A stretch of DNA of 64,000 bases from Tanypteryx hageni (taxonomy: Eukaryota > Arthropoda > Insecta > Odonata > Petaluridae), in contig CM054116.1 of the NCBI GenBank assembly GCA_028673005.1, positions 75,046,838-75,110,837 on the forward strand. Reading direction: 5' to 3'. Position 1 is the stretch's first letter. The number at the start of each line of letters is the position of its first letter. Shown here one piece after another: positions 1-11,803 of the stretch. The translations under genes were made by a program, and so were the position numbers. Below the pieces are notes generated by a model. It did no database searches. It was not told where the DNA came from and worked only from the letters and a program-made list of their open reading frames with translations.

Positions 1-2360
1 TTCGGAGAACATAGGAGAGAGTCTCCGCGCAGGAGATGAAGAGTAGAAATTGTGCGCGAGATCGAAAAACGGGCAAAAGGTATTTACTTTGGCAACCGGA
101 GACTTTTTGGAGCCGGAATTCCGAACTCTCTCATCCGCCAAAATATTCACCTAGCCGGATTATATCCTCCTCTCGGCTTGCATTCCACGGACTGGAAGTT
201 TCACGGGAGAGATAATTCGCTCGTTTCGGGCAGAGTGGAAACTCCCTTGTATAATCGCTTTTATGCCCCATCCCGAGCTCCGCTTCGATGGTCTTTTGTT
301 TAATTGGAGGGCCCGTTTCGTGCGGGAAGCGTTGCATCGGCAGACTCATTACCGGAAGCGATTTCGGTTTTTCTTTTTTTTTTACGAAAACATCAAATGA
401 AATCGACGCGAGACAGAATGGACGCCGTAAAAATAGCTCTCTGAGCATCGCAAGAGATTTTATTTTTATTCTCACGCAATCGCATCCGTTTAAAAATTTC
501 CCGACGTCTTCGAAGCATGTTTCTAATAATTTGAACAGCTGGTCACATACGCGCTCTCGCTTAAAACCTTACACGTCTCGGTCCCGACTTGACCCGCCCA
601 TCCCATTGCTTACATAATACATTGACCGCGAAGGTATGAAAAAAATTAACATAGCGCGAGAAGACCGTCACGTATCTTAGCCTCACCGGAGCGAATCCGA
701 TCCACAAGCTACCACGAGGGCAAACAAAACACACCTAACCGATCATAATTTGGTTTAGGGCGAGGCGGAGTGTAAGAGAAAGAAAGCTATCCGAGTTCCA
801 AGGATATACCTTGTCCTCCTATAACACGGGTTTTTACAACACGGACACGATACAACACAGTTTGTTTTAAAAACCGGACATTCAGATAACAACATTAACG
901 GGGTTTCATCGGGCCTGGGTCGTGGGAGGAGACGTATTGGGGGGCCAGAGTGCTTTGTTTATAAGCTTAGATAATCGACAAAACACCATTTTTTGACACG
1001 CGTGCATCGGAAAGAAGCTCGAGAATTTTTGGTCTGAAGAGGGTACCAGCCAGAAGTTGCGGGTCAGATGAAGATGAAGTTTGCGGGTGCGGGTAATGCA
1101 AAATACCTTACCCGTGCAGACCTCCAAGACTCTAGAGGAGGTCGCCTGAAGGGGTGTGTAACAACCCTCCTTTCACTACATAAAGCTAGGCTCACATAAC
1201 ACGCATTCACATTACGCGGCACTTGTTCGGAAAGCATCCCCCAGGGTTACAAGAGGACCGGGTGAATCGGGACGAATAAAAGCTACGAGGTGCGCGTTCC
1301 TGGAAGGGATGGCCAAAGAGGAGAAGTAAGAAAAGGGATGGAAAAGAAGGCGCGAAAGGAGGAAGCGAGAATAAGAGAAAGCCGAGTAGCAGAGAAACGG
1401 CGCGATCGATTTGATTGATTAAATTCTTCGCTCGCGGAGATGTTTAAAGCGCGGCGGTGGCCCCTATCACCGGACAACGCTGATGCATGGGACGTCCAGC
1501 TCGAAGGTAAGAGGTGGAAAAAAGATGGAGGCAGCAAAAAAGAAAACGAACGAAAAGGACGAGAGGAGAGCTTTAGATACATCGGAGCGAGTCGGCAGGA
1601 GTAAAAGGAGTCCTTAGAAAAAGAAAACGGACGGCAAAGAGAAAGAGAGAGACGGAGAAGACGCTACAAAAAGTACTGACTGAGGGGAAAGAGTTGACGG
1701 AAAGTTACGCGGCGGAGAAAGAAAGGAAGGGAAAAAGCCGTAGTTGATAATGACCACCCGCGCCGAAATAAAAAAAAATTCGCTGACCAGCTTTAAAAAA
1801 GAAGTTTGTGCGTGGCTCTCATTTTCCATAACAACAGAGAAAGGATGGAGGTCGGTAGAAGAAAGGCTCTTTATACATTTTTTTCTCCAGCTTTAAAGAA
1901 ATGTGAGAATCGACTCTTCAGTTCCGAGAGAGAGAGGTTGGCACAAGAGAGGTTCCTCGCGAGAATGATTATTATTTTTTTTAACATCACTTCTCCACGG
2001 TACTTTTGGATACCGAGAAAGAAGACAAGGCGGGTAACGAAGACGACGAAAGCGAATTTTTTCTCCTCCTGCGGAGAAAAGTGGCGAGAAGAGGCGGAGC
2101 GAGATGGGAAGAAACCTACTCAACCTTCCCTCTTCCGAAGCATCCCGAAAAAGAAAGGCGCATCCTCTTTGGCGGGAGCGAGAGTGGAATTCGGAGAAAG
2201 ATGGAAGGAAGAGGATATCGCGCGAGGTCTTATGAGAACATAATGGAACGCTTACGAAAGAATCGGGAAATGCGTGGGAGGGGGGCACGCGGAAGATGGG
2301 GAAAAATGAGAACTGGAGTCACAAAGAGAAAGAGAAAAAAAGAAGTTGGTTAGATGTTAA
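1..2360. other. non-coding sequence, no gene seen
   Basis: No reading frame here resembles a known protein. The longest overlap each other on both strands and lack coherent composition. From about 1290 to 2360 the + strand becomes increasingly purine-rich with many GA and GAAA runs, which by itself keeps frames open. No RNA gene or transposon terminus was recognised. Confidence 0.6.
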
Positions 2361-2760
2361 GCGAACATCGCGCGCGGCGGCGACAGGGAGGAAGTGTTGG
2401 AGGAGAGAGAAAGATGGAAAGAGAAAGAATATTTAGGGCGGGGTCTGCGTCACATGAGAGTGCTCCCCTCCTTCCTTCCTTCCGTGGAGTGGAGCAGCCA
2501 AGCCTTTAAGGGAAAGGAAAAACCGTTCTCGCTTCTTCTTCCCCATAATATTTCCATCTCCCTCTCTCGCATGCTTTAAAAGGGAGGGGAGAGAGAGAGA
2601 GAGAAAAAAAAGAAAGAGGCTCCAAATGGGCTTGCTTCGCATTCGTCGGAAGCGAAGATGAGGAGAGAACGAATTCCTGGAGCTCTGGCACACATTCACG
2701 CGCACACACGACATACATACCACTTCTACGCGCATAACACGCACGCACACAGGGAGGACG
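2361..2760. repeat. mixed GA-rich and CA-rich low-complexity sequence
   Basis: A purine-rich run around 2390-2440, a (GA)n tract at about 2587-2604, and a CA/CG-rich stretch with CACACA and CATACATA words at 2690-2750. These are simple repeats with no unit long enough to be called a minisatellite. Confidence 0.7.
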
Positions 2761-3044
2761 GTGGAAGCAAATAGTCGGTGGCTATGGGAGGTGTGGAGAC
2801 CTCTTCTCCGTCTCCTCCGTCAATACATCGCTCGGGGCTGTGTTAACGGGCGTTGTTCGGTAAAGGGAGGCGTGCGTGTGTTTGACGCGGTGCAGCGGTA
2901 CAGGACAGGGCGGATCATGGGGAACTCGAGACAAACTTCCATTATCCCGAACCGTTCTCAAAATAATCTCGCCGGAGGCGGTTATCGGAGAAAATTAATT
3001 AATTTTGTATAACCCCTTAGGCCATTTTAGAAACAATGGAGTCC

Positions 3045-3132
3045 ATACTACCACGAAAATCATGAATTAATGTTGTAATAATTACATGTTATAATACTAC
3101 CACGAATCATAAATTGATAAATTCATGATTCG
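3045..3132. repeat. short direct repeat with hairpin
   Basis: The 13-mer ATACTACCACGAA occurs at 3045-3057 and again at 3094-3106. The second copy runs into an inverted repeat: 3103-3115 pairs with 3120-3132 (12 of 13 positions) around a 4-nt loop. The surroundings are AT-rich. This may be a remnant of a small foldback element; no target duplication is evident. Confidence 0.5.
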
Positions 3133-4390
3133 GATTAGACAAGTCAAATCCCCAATAAAGGATCATCACCCCAGTTTTTAAGAGGATAATATATAAATAA
3201 TAAAATACGAAACAGAGTTAAGGTGAAAGAAACACTAAACACCCGTACACGAATCTCATCGCAAAAAAAACTCGCGAGATTAAGGTCGCTCCTGATAAAC
3301 GCCTAAATAATAATCGGCATTCGCGAAAATCCCACCGGTGCGAACACACCGCGATAATTTCCGAGCGAAATGAACACAAGACGCGCGGGTATGACACGGA
3401 TTCCGCGCCGGAAAATTTCCGCGGGTCGCAAACAACGCCACACGTTTAAACGAGGAAAAGACGGCGGCATCGCGAGAATCGACCCGAGCGCAGGACAGGC
3501 AGATAGGAGACGGACGCGCGAAAAAATATGAACGACTTTTTCGAACGCCATCTGTTAGGTGACGACAAGGCAGAAAAGGCAATTTGGAAGAGGATGAAAA
3601 AAACGGCGATATTCTTCCTTTTTTCTCTCATTCCCCGAGGTCTCTCTCTCACCAAAACGCCCAATCAGCGACTGCTCGGAACGAGTTTTCCGTTGGCAGC
3701 GCTCCGAAAACACCTCGCCGGACAATAAATCAGCCTCATTGCAAGAAACGTTTCAATTAAAGGCGCCTACGCGAGAATGATCCGTCGGTCGTCCGGGCGA
3801 CGGCGGCGAAAAATAACAATAACAACAACAACAATTACATACGAGACCAGAAACGCCTTCAAAAAGGTACGGGACACACCGACGAAGAGAGAACCAGAAA
3901 AAAAATCACGCGAGAAGGCGACGGAATATTATTACGCGCTCGAGAGTAGAAAATACCCCTCTTTCATCCCTTATTTTACGACGGTGAAAAAATGCCGATA
4001 TTGAGTCGTTTTTCGGGATGAAAAGGAGAGAGACATCGCGGTTAAATGAAAAAAAAAACTTCTGGTTCTCGAAAAGAACCGTATAAACACCCTCGGACAC
4101 ATCTCTTTCGTTTGGGAGCCATCAAAATATATCTGGCCCGTAAAAATAAGGGAGGTGGGGGGCGGGGGTTCAAAAGCGGAGGTGTTTGCGGATCTAGTCG
4201 ATCCGTTCCGTTCCTTTCCTCCTCCCCTCCCGAAAAAACCTTCGTGCCCTCCCTCCCCTTCCACTCTCATCCTACAATCCCGCCCTGGCTTACCCAAACA
4301 TTAACACGTACCGCTTTACCCCTCTTTTATTTTTTTTCCCTCTCGCTTGATCGACGTCACGCGTTAATGGCACGGAGATGTAACTAATGA
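3133..4390. other. non-coding sequence, no gene seen
   Basis: Unique-looking sequence rich in CG dinucleotides and short A runs. Frames up to about 113 codons occur but overlap on both strands without recognisable domains. Nothing else was recognised. Confidence 0.55.
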
Positions 4391-4500
4391 TCCAAACAAG
4401 AGAGAAAGTCCCTATCTCTCTCTCTCTAGTACCCCCTTCCTCTCTCCACCTCTCTCACGCTCTCCATCTCTCGCTCGCTCTTTTCCTCGGCCGAAAAGCG
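4391..4500. repeat. CT-rich low-complexity tract
   Basis: Pyrimidine-rich on the + strand, with CTCTCTCTCTCT at about 4415-4428 and further CTCT words to about 4490. It has the opposite strand polarity to the large purine tract that starts about 50 bp downstream. Confidence 0.75.
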
Positions 4501-4549
4501 AACGCTGGCGGAGCAGTTAAAGAGTCAGTCACCTCAAAAGGGGAGAAGG

Positions 4550-5205
4550 AGCTGAGGGCGGGAGGGAGAGATGGAGGAAGAAAGGGAAGGAGGAAGAGAT
4601 GGAAGGCGGAAGGGAGAGAGAAGGGGAAGGAGAGAGGAAGAGAGAAGAGAGGGTGATAGAGCGAAAGGATGGAGAGAAAGGGGGAAAGCGGGAGAGATAG
4701 AGAGAGGGAGAGATAGAGAGGGGAGGGAGAAATAGAGAGGGGAGGGAGAAATAGAGAGGGGAGGGAGAAATAGAGAGGGGAGGGAGAAATAGAGAGGGGA
4801 GGGAGAGATAGAGGGAGGGAGAGGGAGGGAGAGAGGGAGGGAGAGAGGGAGGGAGGGAGGGAGGGAGGGAGAGAGGGAGGGAGAGAGGGAGGGAGAGAGG
4901 GAGGGAGAGAGGGAGGGAGGGAGGGAGGGATGGAGAGAGGGAGGGAGGGAGGGATGGAGAGAGGGAGGGAGAGAGGGAGGGGGAAGGAAGGAGGGAGGGA
5001 GAGAGGGAGGGGGAAGGAAGGAGGGAGGGAGAGAGGGAGGGGGAAGGAAGGAGGGAGGGAGAGGGAAGGAGGGAGAGAGAAAGGGAGGGAGAGAGGGGGG
5101 GAAAGAGGGGGGAGGGGGGAAAGAGGGGGGAGGGAGAAAGAGAGGAAAAGAGGGAGAAAGATAGAGAAGAGGAGGAGGGTGAGGAAGAGAATCGAGAGAG
5201 GATGA
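4550..5205. repeat. (GGGA)n-type polypurine satellite tract
   Basis: About 650 bp almost entirely purine on the + strand. It is built from nested tandem units. A 19-bp unit (GGGGAGGGAGAAATAGAGA) is repeated five times at 4720-4814, the last copy variant. A GGGA/GAGAGGGA core fills 4815-4975. An exact 30-bp unit starts at 4981 and 5011 with a partial third copy at 5041. The minus strand is open in all three frames (227-282 codons) only because CT-rich sequence lacks stop codons. Such mirror-like polypurine DNA can form triplex (H-DNA) structures; that is inference here. Confidence 0.95.
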
Positions 5206-5641
5206 AAAAAGAGACACGGAGGAAGAGGTAGAAGGAGAGTCGGAGGGATGAGGGCATGGGACGAGAAGAGATCCAGCTTGGCGTCTGCATCACTTCTGGG
5301 CACCGATAATTAAACACGGCTCAGACGCGCAGCGAATCCTAAACAAACACCACGGCGATGGGTTTTTGTGTGCACCGTGAGAAAGGCAAATAGCGAAAGA
5401 ATATCAACAGGCCATATGTTAAGCAGGGAAGCGAAACAGTGACGCGCGAGAGATAATACAACAGCGCCGGAGCGGGGGTAATGGAGCTTAAAAGAGTGAC
5501 AGATATTTCCCAGCGAAATGTTTTATCGCCTCCTCGACTCTTTCGAAAAGCTCTCCTATGCGAGAGATGATTTGAAACTACGCCGAGTCGATTAGGGAGT
5601 TCCTATTGTGGAAGGGGCGAAGGAATTTAGGTTCAGCGAAT
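5206..5641. other. non-coding sequence, no gene seen
   Basis: The purine bias fades into ordinary mixed sequence. No open frame of note, no repeat and no RNA-like structure was recognised. Confidence 0.5.
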
Positions 5642-5699
5642 GAGCCACGTTAAAAATAAAAAGTGAGAGCCAAGTTAAAAATAAAAAGTGAGAGCCACG
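5642..5699. repeat. 25-bp tandem duplication
   Basis: Two adjacent copies of a 25-bp unit, 5642-5666 and 5667-5691, differ at one base (GAGCCACG versus GAGCCAAG). The first 7-8 bases of a third copy follow. The core is TTAAAAATAAAAAGTGA. The high identity points to a recent local duplication. Confidence 0.9.
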
Positions 5700-6374
5700 A
5701 AAAAGTACGACATATAAAACAAAAGCAATTACAGAATTACCAGTGAATGAGATCAAAGAGCCACCAGTTACAGAGCGCGTGGAAAAATCGAGTCGTGGAA
5801 ACTTTGACGCGCATAACTTCGATCTAACGAACAGGATTGCGGGAGAATTTGCTTTCTAGTAGTTGCCGAACATTCGAGTCTCGAAAATCTGCACAATATG
5901 AATGAAAATCCATTTGAAATAATTTATTAATACTACAGAGAGAGGCATTAAAACGCCTTTTTCAGTGTCATTTTACTGACAAAGCTATTTGTGTGTAGTG
6001 GAGATTCGTCTCTCTCATCGCATTTCTGAATGACGTCATTATGCACTTGAGTTAAAAATTATTTAGTGAAATAACAAAAATCCACGGTTTTTTTAAAATA
6101 TAGGAACGTCTCTTTCCGACCGAAAGCATCAGGATCAATTTCTGCTCCAAGAAAATACTAATGAGATGCATAATATACAATGGAAGCAAAAATTAAACCG
6201 TATTCCGCCCAAAGATACAAAATTCCGCCCAACTGGAAAGACTGCAGCGTCAACCCTTCTAGGCGTAAAAATGAATTTCACGCGCTACACTTGGTGGAGT
6301 TGAAACGTAAAATATTTATATTAAATACTTCATTAGAAGGTCACTTGCAATGAGTAAAATAACAGTAAAAAGGT
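5700..6374. other. AT-rich non-coding sequence
   Basis: AT-rich with short A/T runs. No long frame and no recognised element. The 3' part (6300-6374) may be the body of the minus-strand SINE whose head follows, but I have no second copy to align it with. Confidence 0.45.
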
Positions 6375-6445
6375 GATTCCATACGTCCATGCTCAGGGGC
6401 GGATTGGAATACGTGATCCGATCGCTGGGAGGCAAACGCTGCCGA
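6375..6445 (-). mobile_element. tRNA-derived SINE head (degenerate)
   Basis: Read on the minus strand, GCCTCCCAGCGATC is followed by a B-box-like block ending CCAATCCGCCCC and then GAGCATGG. It aligns with the plus-strand copy at 15381-15450 (GCTCCCGATGC, B box, CCGGGTATGG). The B box is mutated, so an old copy is likely. The body would run toward 6300. Confidence 0.5.
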
Positions 6446-7192
6446 CTTCTAAAAAACCAAGGATGATGAAAATAGAAATCTCGCAGTTAATAATATGGCT
6501 GAGACGAAATTTGTTCCGCTATTGTGGAAAAATGCAACTGCATACCCTTCGAAACAAAATAAAACAAGGTTACGCTCGACGGTGGCAGCATTAACTACAA
6601 GGGCGGTGAGTTCTACGACTTCAAAAGAGGGCACGGCCCTAACGCTTGAAACATTACCAAATGCAATCAACTTTCACTCGGATTATTACCGGTTATGGTC
6701 CAGGGAGAAGAGTGCTTATCCACCTTTTGAAAGATTTTTTTCTCCCCTCCGCGATGAGTCGCCACATTCCCACTCCTTCTAATAACAGCGCAAGAGAAAA
6801 GCAAGCGAGATTTCTAATGCTGGGTTGTGCAAATTAAAAATCCGAACCTTGCTTCGCAATTCTACGTCCAAGTGAGCCTCATACGACGAGTTTGACGAAA
6901 TTAAAACGTAAAAGGAATGAAGGTAGGCTCAAAATGGTACAAAATTATGCGCTTACGGTAAATCGCTCTGACTCGCCAGACGACAATATGCGAGAGCTTT
7001 TGCACAGGGAATCAAAATGATATTTGTTTCTTGGTGCTTTACAATTAAAGTGCATTCTCGATTAATCGGATGCCTCAGGATCTTTCATCGGATGTTTCAG
7101 TTGATCAATTTAAAAGTACCACAGTACATAAAAATGAAAAATAAATAAATATTAAGATAGCCAAGATAATACTTAATAAAAATTTAAATTTT
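6446..7192. other. non-coding sequence, no gene seen
   Basis: Mixed composition turning AT-rich after 6800. Frames of 60-95 codons overlap on both strands. No protein similarity, RNA gene or element terminus was recognised. Confidence 0.45.
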
Positions 7193-7301
7193 ATACGTAT
7201 TAGCATCTTTATTAGGTACATCACAAGCAAAACTCATACGCATGTGCGTACGTAAAACAAAAAAAATCTTTTAAAATCCGGTTAACCGAAATTCCGAAAT
7301 G
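7193..7301. repeat. interspersed repeat, copy 1 (partner at 15630)
   Basis: Shares a colinear series of words with 15630-15710: TACGTATTA, CTTTA(T/C)TAGGTA, then an A-rich stretch, CTTT(T)AAAA and ACCGAAAT/ACGAAAT. The order and spacing are kept over roughly 90 bp, so this is a dispersed repeat family and not coincidence. Its class (SINE body, LINE or MITE fragment) cannot be told from two copies. Confidence 0.65.
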
Positions 7302-7410
7302 TATCCGATACCTGGTTATTCAGGAGTGTACCGCATAAATGCGGCCACACGGACTCCGACTATCATCGAACGCCGAATAAACAAAGACGACCTCGTACGA
7401 CCGTTACCCA

Positions 7411-7460
7411 CCGATGGATACGATCCCGCGACCTTTAAAAATCGACTCCGCCGAGCAACG
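7411..7460 (-). mobile_element. tRNA-derived SINE head
   Basis: On the minus strand 7416-7436 reads AAGGTCGCGGGATCGTATCC, a Pol III B-box-like core in the same AAGGTCGC context as the copies at 11345 and 52583. A possible A-box region (CTCGGCGGAGTCG) lies just upstream. The body would extend toward 7300. Confidence 0.55.
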
Positions 7461-8391
7461 AGCTACGTGGAGGACGAACGAGGGACGATATAACAAACTC
7501 CGGAGTCATCGTCCAGACTCCATAAACCAACCTCTTTCCAGTCTCTTGCGTCCATTAAAAAGACCGAAAAAACAACCACAAAACCATGCAGCGGGCTCCG
7601 CACTTTCACTGCAGCGCAAAACTCGAGAAAAGAAACGAAAGGACCGCATTATTCATACGCGCCGTAAGCAACGGTACATCAAAAGGAAAAAAGTCGAAAG
7701 AAAGGGGCGTGCGAAAAGTGACGGAGAAGGGACGAGGAAGAGGAGACGTAATCTGGCCGAAAAACCACTGACGGAAAAAGAGAAATTCTCTAACACTTTC
7801 TCTCTCTCTCTGCATTACGGGCAATTTATACGTCCCCCTTTTTGCCAAAACTGGCGTCCCCTCCCCCTTACCCCATTTTCTAGACGTTACACGGAGCGAC
7901 AACTGAGTTCAATGCCAATTTTCTGGACAGGACAACACACCTTTTTTGATAAGGTCGCCGACACCATAGAGAGATGGAAAGAGAAAGGGGGAGAGATAAT
8001 TGAGCACACTTACTTGTCCCTTGAAAAGCAAAGAAACTCGCTAGGAAAAAAAACTTTTACTGGTCCGCGTTTAGCTTCCCTCCGTGCGCTCTCTCAGCCT
8101 CTTGTTTTACCTCGAACCTCGGCAGCGCTCGGGTAAATGAATGGGCGACACCTCTTGAGGGCCGTAAAAAAAATGGAAAACGGCGGAAATTTGAGCCGTC
8201 GGTGGTTACGAGGCGATTATAACGTTCGCGAAAATAATGACGCATTTAAAAAAAATTGCCGCAGAAAAGGTAACGAAAAATTAAAGCGACTGTCTAAGCA
8301 TCTTTTGTCCATTAATTAGTTTTCCTATTTCAGGAGGGTCTTTGGTTTTAAACAGTAATAATAGCTAATATAATAACGCAAACGTGAATTA
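7461..8391. other. non-coding sequence; long frame not supported as a gene
   Basis: A 240-codon frame starts at 7414 on the + strand and covers 7414-8136. Its translation is a run of Lys/Arg-rich segments over A/G-rich DNA, with no recognisable domain. It begins inside a SINE head. I do not treat it as a gene. Nothing else was recognised. Confidence 0.5.
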
Positions 8392-8577
8392 CAGTCAGAC
8401 CCCGATTTAACGCCCTCCTATGTAGTGCCACCCCCGCATGAATCGTTATGAAAAGAATTTCCACTTTACGATTAAATAAAGCAAGGATATATGTATGTAC
8501 CTCGATTTACCGACACCCCCGGTTTATCGCCAATGCCAGAGATGGACCAAAGATGGCGCTAAATCTAGGTTTGACTG
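8392..8577. mobile_element. pogo/Tigger-like MITE
   Basis: A 186-bp element with terminal inverted repeats. The left end starts CAGTCAGACCCCGATTTAACG; the right end, read inverted, starts CAGTCAAACCTAGATTTAGCG. About 20 of the first 24 positions agree. It is flanked by TA on both sides (8390-8391 and 8578-8579). CAGTC termini with a TA target are typical of the pogo/Tigger branch of Tc1/mariner. An internal ACCTCGATTTACC block at about 8500 resembles the terminus again. There is no transposase, so it is non-autonomous. Confidence 0.85.
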
Positions 8578-8579
8578 TA

Positions 8580-10030
8580 TATAAATCGTTAACAATTAGA
8601 GGGTAAACATTTAAACTGACTGTTTAATAACCGCAACTACTAATACGAAACGATGCAGTTATTACTTTGAAACCGGTCGCGAATGTAAATTAAAGTGGAA
8701 ATTTACATAGCGCGTTTGATTTCATTTGAATACAAAATAACTTTTTCCAAAATCTTTTTTTATTCATATCAATTCATAAAGAGAGAAACGCCCAATGCAT
8801 TGCCGGGAAATAAAGCCACGTCAAAATTAGTCGTCACAAATTGAAAAATCCATTCAAGTAGTTAATAGTTAATCATGCGCATTTCAAATCCATTAATCCG
8901 ATCGAAATAATCCGAATTACGCTACGCCCAGTTCCACGCGAGCTCATATCTCACCGCGAGAACGTAAAAATCAAACAAAACTATTTCAGCCCTCAGACGC
9001 ATGAACGGCCACCGCCCTCTTTTTGCACAAAAGGGGCACTACTACTAAGCTTATTTTTTTTAAACACGCCGATTTCCGCAGCGGTCCAATTTAAGAGCAC
9101 GAAATACGAGAGGAAAACTCGTTATAAAGTGGAATAAGGGGAGGGAAAAGGAATAATAAAAAGCCGTCCATTTAAAACTTTAACCGTTTTAGTACAAAAA
9201 CGCCTTCCAAAGCCTCGAGGAGCGTCAAGACGCCCACTCCCCTCCCCTTCACCCTCTATCCCTCCCACCCAAAGGGCCTTACATTCCCAATTCCCACCAA
9301 GTGCCATTTCTCCAACTCACCTCTGCAAAAAAAAATCCCGGGGCTAGGATTGCCGACGAATTCGATTTTTTCCTCCAACTCTCGATCCTATTTTTTTCAA
9401 AAAAGAAGGAAGGAAAGAGTTTTAAAAGTAGCGCTGTATGAGGGAAGGGGGTGAAAGGATGGTAAGAGAAAAAGACGGTACGCTACCCGTCCGTAGAACC
9501 TATTACTGCTTCCCTTCGGACCGCGATTATCAGTTCCGGAGAAGATCCTAGGGAGGGAAATAAAGTTCCGGAAATCCTCTCTCTAGCAATAAAATAAGAA
9601 AGTCCCGCGCATATCTTCCGGGGCGAACGGGTTTAAAGCAGATGCATAAATCCGGCACCAAAATGTTTCGGGGGAAAAAAATAAAAGCTATTTTTTTTTT
9701 AGCCGGGAAGAAAGTTCTTTATCGGCCTCGCACAAATCGCGAAACGATATCCGAAATAAGAAAGGGAAGAGGAAGAAATTAGTTTCTTTCTATTCTTCAC
9801 TAACTCACCCACTTACCCACCTCCTCCTCTCCAAGCAGTCGCAAATTTTTGTGCACGCCGCAATTTCTCCCACCCCCGTTTCCCGTCCCATAAACCTTTG
9901 AGATATCTACACGGGCAAATTCCTATTAATAAATCAACCCTATCTCGAAAAATGGAAAATCCGACCGAAAAATATGAGTTAACCCTTTGAGTTCGGCCCG
10001 AAATCGATCTTGCTCACCGGATTTTCCACG
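8580..10030. other. non-coding sequence, no gene seen
   Basis: AT-rich to about 9100, then mixed. A C-rich patch at 9230-9310 opens a 61-codon minus frame of Gly-rich composition that looks artefactual. No repeat family, RNA gene or element end was recognised. Confidence 0.5.
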
Positions 10031-10080
10031 TCTGAGTATGACTGCACAACTTTGAAAAAGGTTCGATACCCAGCTCCGTT
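10031..10080 (+). mobile_element. possible tRNA-like SINE head
   Basis: A B-box match GGTTCGATACC lies at 10060-10070, preceded by a weak A-box-like CTGAGTATGAC about 20 bp upstream. No cloverleaf can be drawn and no second copy is visible here, so this is tentative. Confidence 0.3.
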
Positions 10081-10374
10081 CGACAAGAAGGATGATTGAT
10101 TTGTCTCGCTACCTGAGAAGCGATCAAAATAGAGAGAGTATGTATTATATTAACTTTAAGGACTACGACACGAATTTGAGACAACTTCAAAATCATTTTT
10201 GTCGCTGTTACTCTAATTCTTTAATTTTTATAATACGTATTTTCAAATATTCATTGAGACTCTATGAAAGGATTATGGATGGCTCAACCTGGTAAAACTG
10301 GCTAGATATTACACTGAAATGTTTCTATTAAATTGTTAACAAACTTTTATTCTTGACCTGAACCTACACAGTAA

Positions 10375-10680
10375 GGGTGGCCTCTATTTTTGGATATAAG
10401 AACTACTTTCCTTATGTTTGACCAGTCAAGATCTACTTTTTCTACGGTTAACCAACCGAGATCTATTTCTTTTCACAAATGTAATATACAAATGATATAG
10501 AACACAAGACATTTTTTAATAAACATTAAATAATCAAACTGACATTTTAAATGGCATACCATAATAATTTTAATAATTAAAATATTTCTTATTAGAAATT
10601 ATTTTAGATTGTAAACGATTTATTTATTATTTCGCTTGAGATCGACCAAAAATGGCCTGGCGATCGACCTCTATAGAGGA
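10375..10680. mobile_element. possible degenerate hAT-like element
   Basis: The words GATCTACTTTTT and GATCTATTTCTTT on the left and CGATCGACC on the right are common in hAT-type non-autonomous elements, and GGCC..ATTTTTGG recurs inverted near both ends. Clear termini and a target duplication are not visible. Coordinates are approximate. Confidence 0.3.
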
Positions 10681-11344
10681 ACGATTTTACATCCAAAAGA
10701 CAACAGAAGTGACACAAAAAAATCCCAAAAGAAAAATTCAGCTCACACGTAGAGCAATAAAAAAACTTCGATTCTGGAATTCGGCCGTTGAGGTGCGGAC
10801 GCTGGAACAAGTAGGCGCGTATAACCTCCTTCAGAAGCATTTATGAGGTCAGAGCGGACCCAGGCCATCCCGGTGTCGTGCTCAAAAGATTGAGGCGAAG
10901 GTCGATTTCGCTCAAAGAAACAACTTTCCTTCGCCTCTTCATCGTATCGACAGAAGACAAGCGGAATCCCTCCTCTTCTTCTTAATTAGCGATTACCGAC
11001 GATAAACGTTTTTTCTTCATGTATTACGTGGAAGGAGAGATAGAGAAATCTCGCGGTGCTGCTACTTTGAAGATCTTCGAGAGATATCGTTTAAAAATGA
11101 ATCTCTCTCTCTCCGACCTTCGAGAACTATCTGAGAAAGATAAGCGTATCTAATATCACACCTTTTAATCCTCCTCTCCACGAGTTTCGACTTTTTTTCT
11201 CCTCATGCGCATCATTCTCTTAAGAACATTTTGTGCTAAAACGACCGCGAGAACGTGACTTTTCCTTTTCTATTTAATTACCGCTAGCTCATAAAAAGCA
11301 CTTAAGGCCAATTTTAAAAAATTAACCACTTAGCGGCAATGACG
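10681..11344. other. non-coding sequence, no gene seen
   Basis: Mixed composition with a short CTCTCTCTCT run near 11103-11112. No long frame. The 11280-11344 part may be the AT-rich body of the minus-strand SINE that follows. Confidence 0.45.
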
Positions 11345-11430
11345 ACGAGCACTAATCTCCTCGTTTACGTGAGGATCCGAACTCGCGACCTTAGAATTGC
11401 AAGGCAATAGTCACACTGCAGCCTCCCCCT
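11345..11430 (-). mobile_element. tRNA-derived SINE head
   Basis: Read on the minus strand: an A-box-like CTGCAGTGTGACT, then TTGCCTTGCAATTCTAAGG, then the B-box block TCGCGAGTTCGGATCC at 11373-11390. Box spacing suits Pol III promoters. TTGCCTTGCAA followed by AAGGTCGCGAGTTCG is typical of tRNA-derived arthropod SINEs. The body probably continues to about 11285. It is not an intact tRNA gene because the acceptor stem is not paired. Confidence 0.65.
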
Positions 11431-11803
11431 CTATCGACAGCGGCGAATTCAAGAGAAGGAATGGGAGACTGGCTCTTGACTAATTCAAGAGACTATTACC
11501 GACCTTGGCTTGCGTTTGAAATCAAATAAACGAAGCATACTCCTACAATAGTCGTAAAAAGTTGGGAAAGCCAGAGACGCACCCGTCGTAAGCGGTGATT
11601 CACCGACATTAGGTTGTATTAATGACGACTACTTCGCAGCCGAACTTGATTATGGTTACTGGAGAGACCTATTTTGCCCATTTTGACATTCTATTGTTTG
11701 AGGAACTCGGAATAAGCTTTAACGATCCTTCAAGAAAAATTATTCGTTCACCTCTTGAAGAATTCTCTCGATCCCCTCTGGGCAACCTAACAACAGCACT
11801 AAC

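Noticed and set aside
4455..5317. Three overlapping minus-strand frames of 227-282 codons
   Set aside because: They read Ser/Pro/Leu monotony from the complement of a (GGGA)n tract. All three frames are open at once, which is a property of stop-free CT-rich DNA and not of a gene.
7414..8136. 240-codon plus frame
   Set aside because: It starts inside a SINE head, is basic and low in complexity, and has no recognisable motif, splice context or homology.
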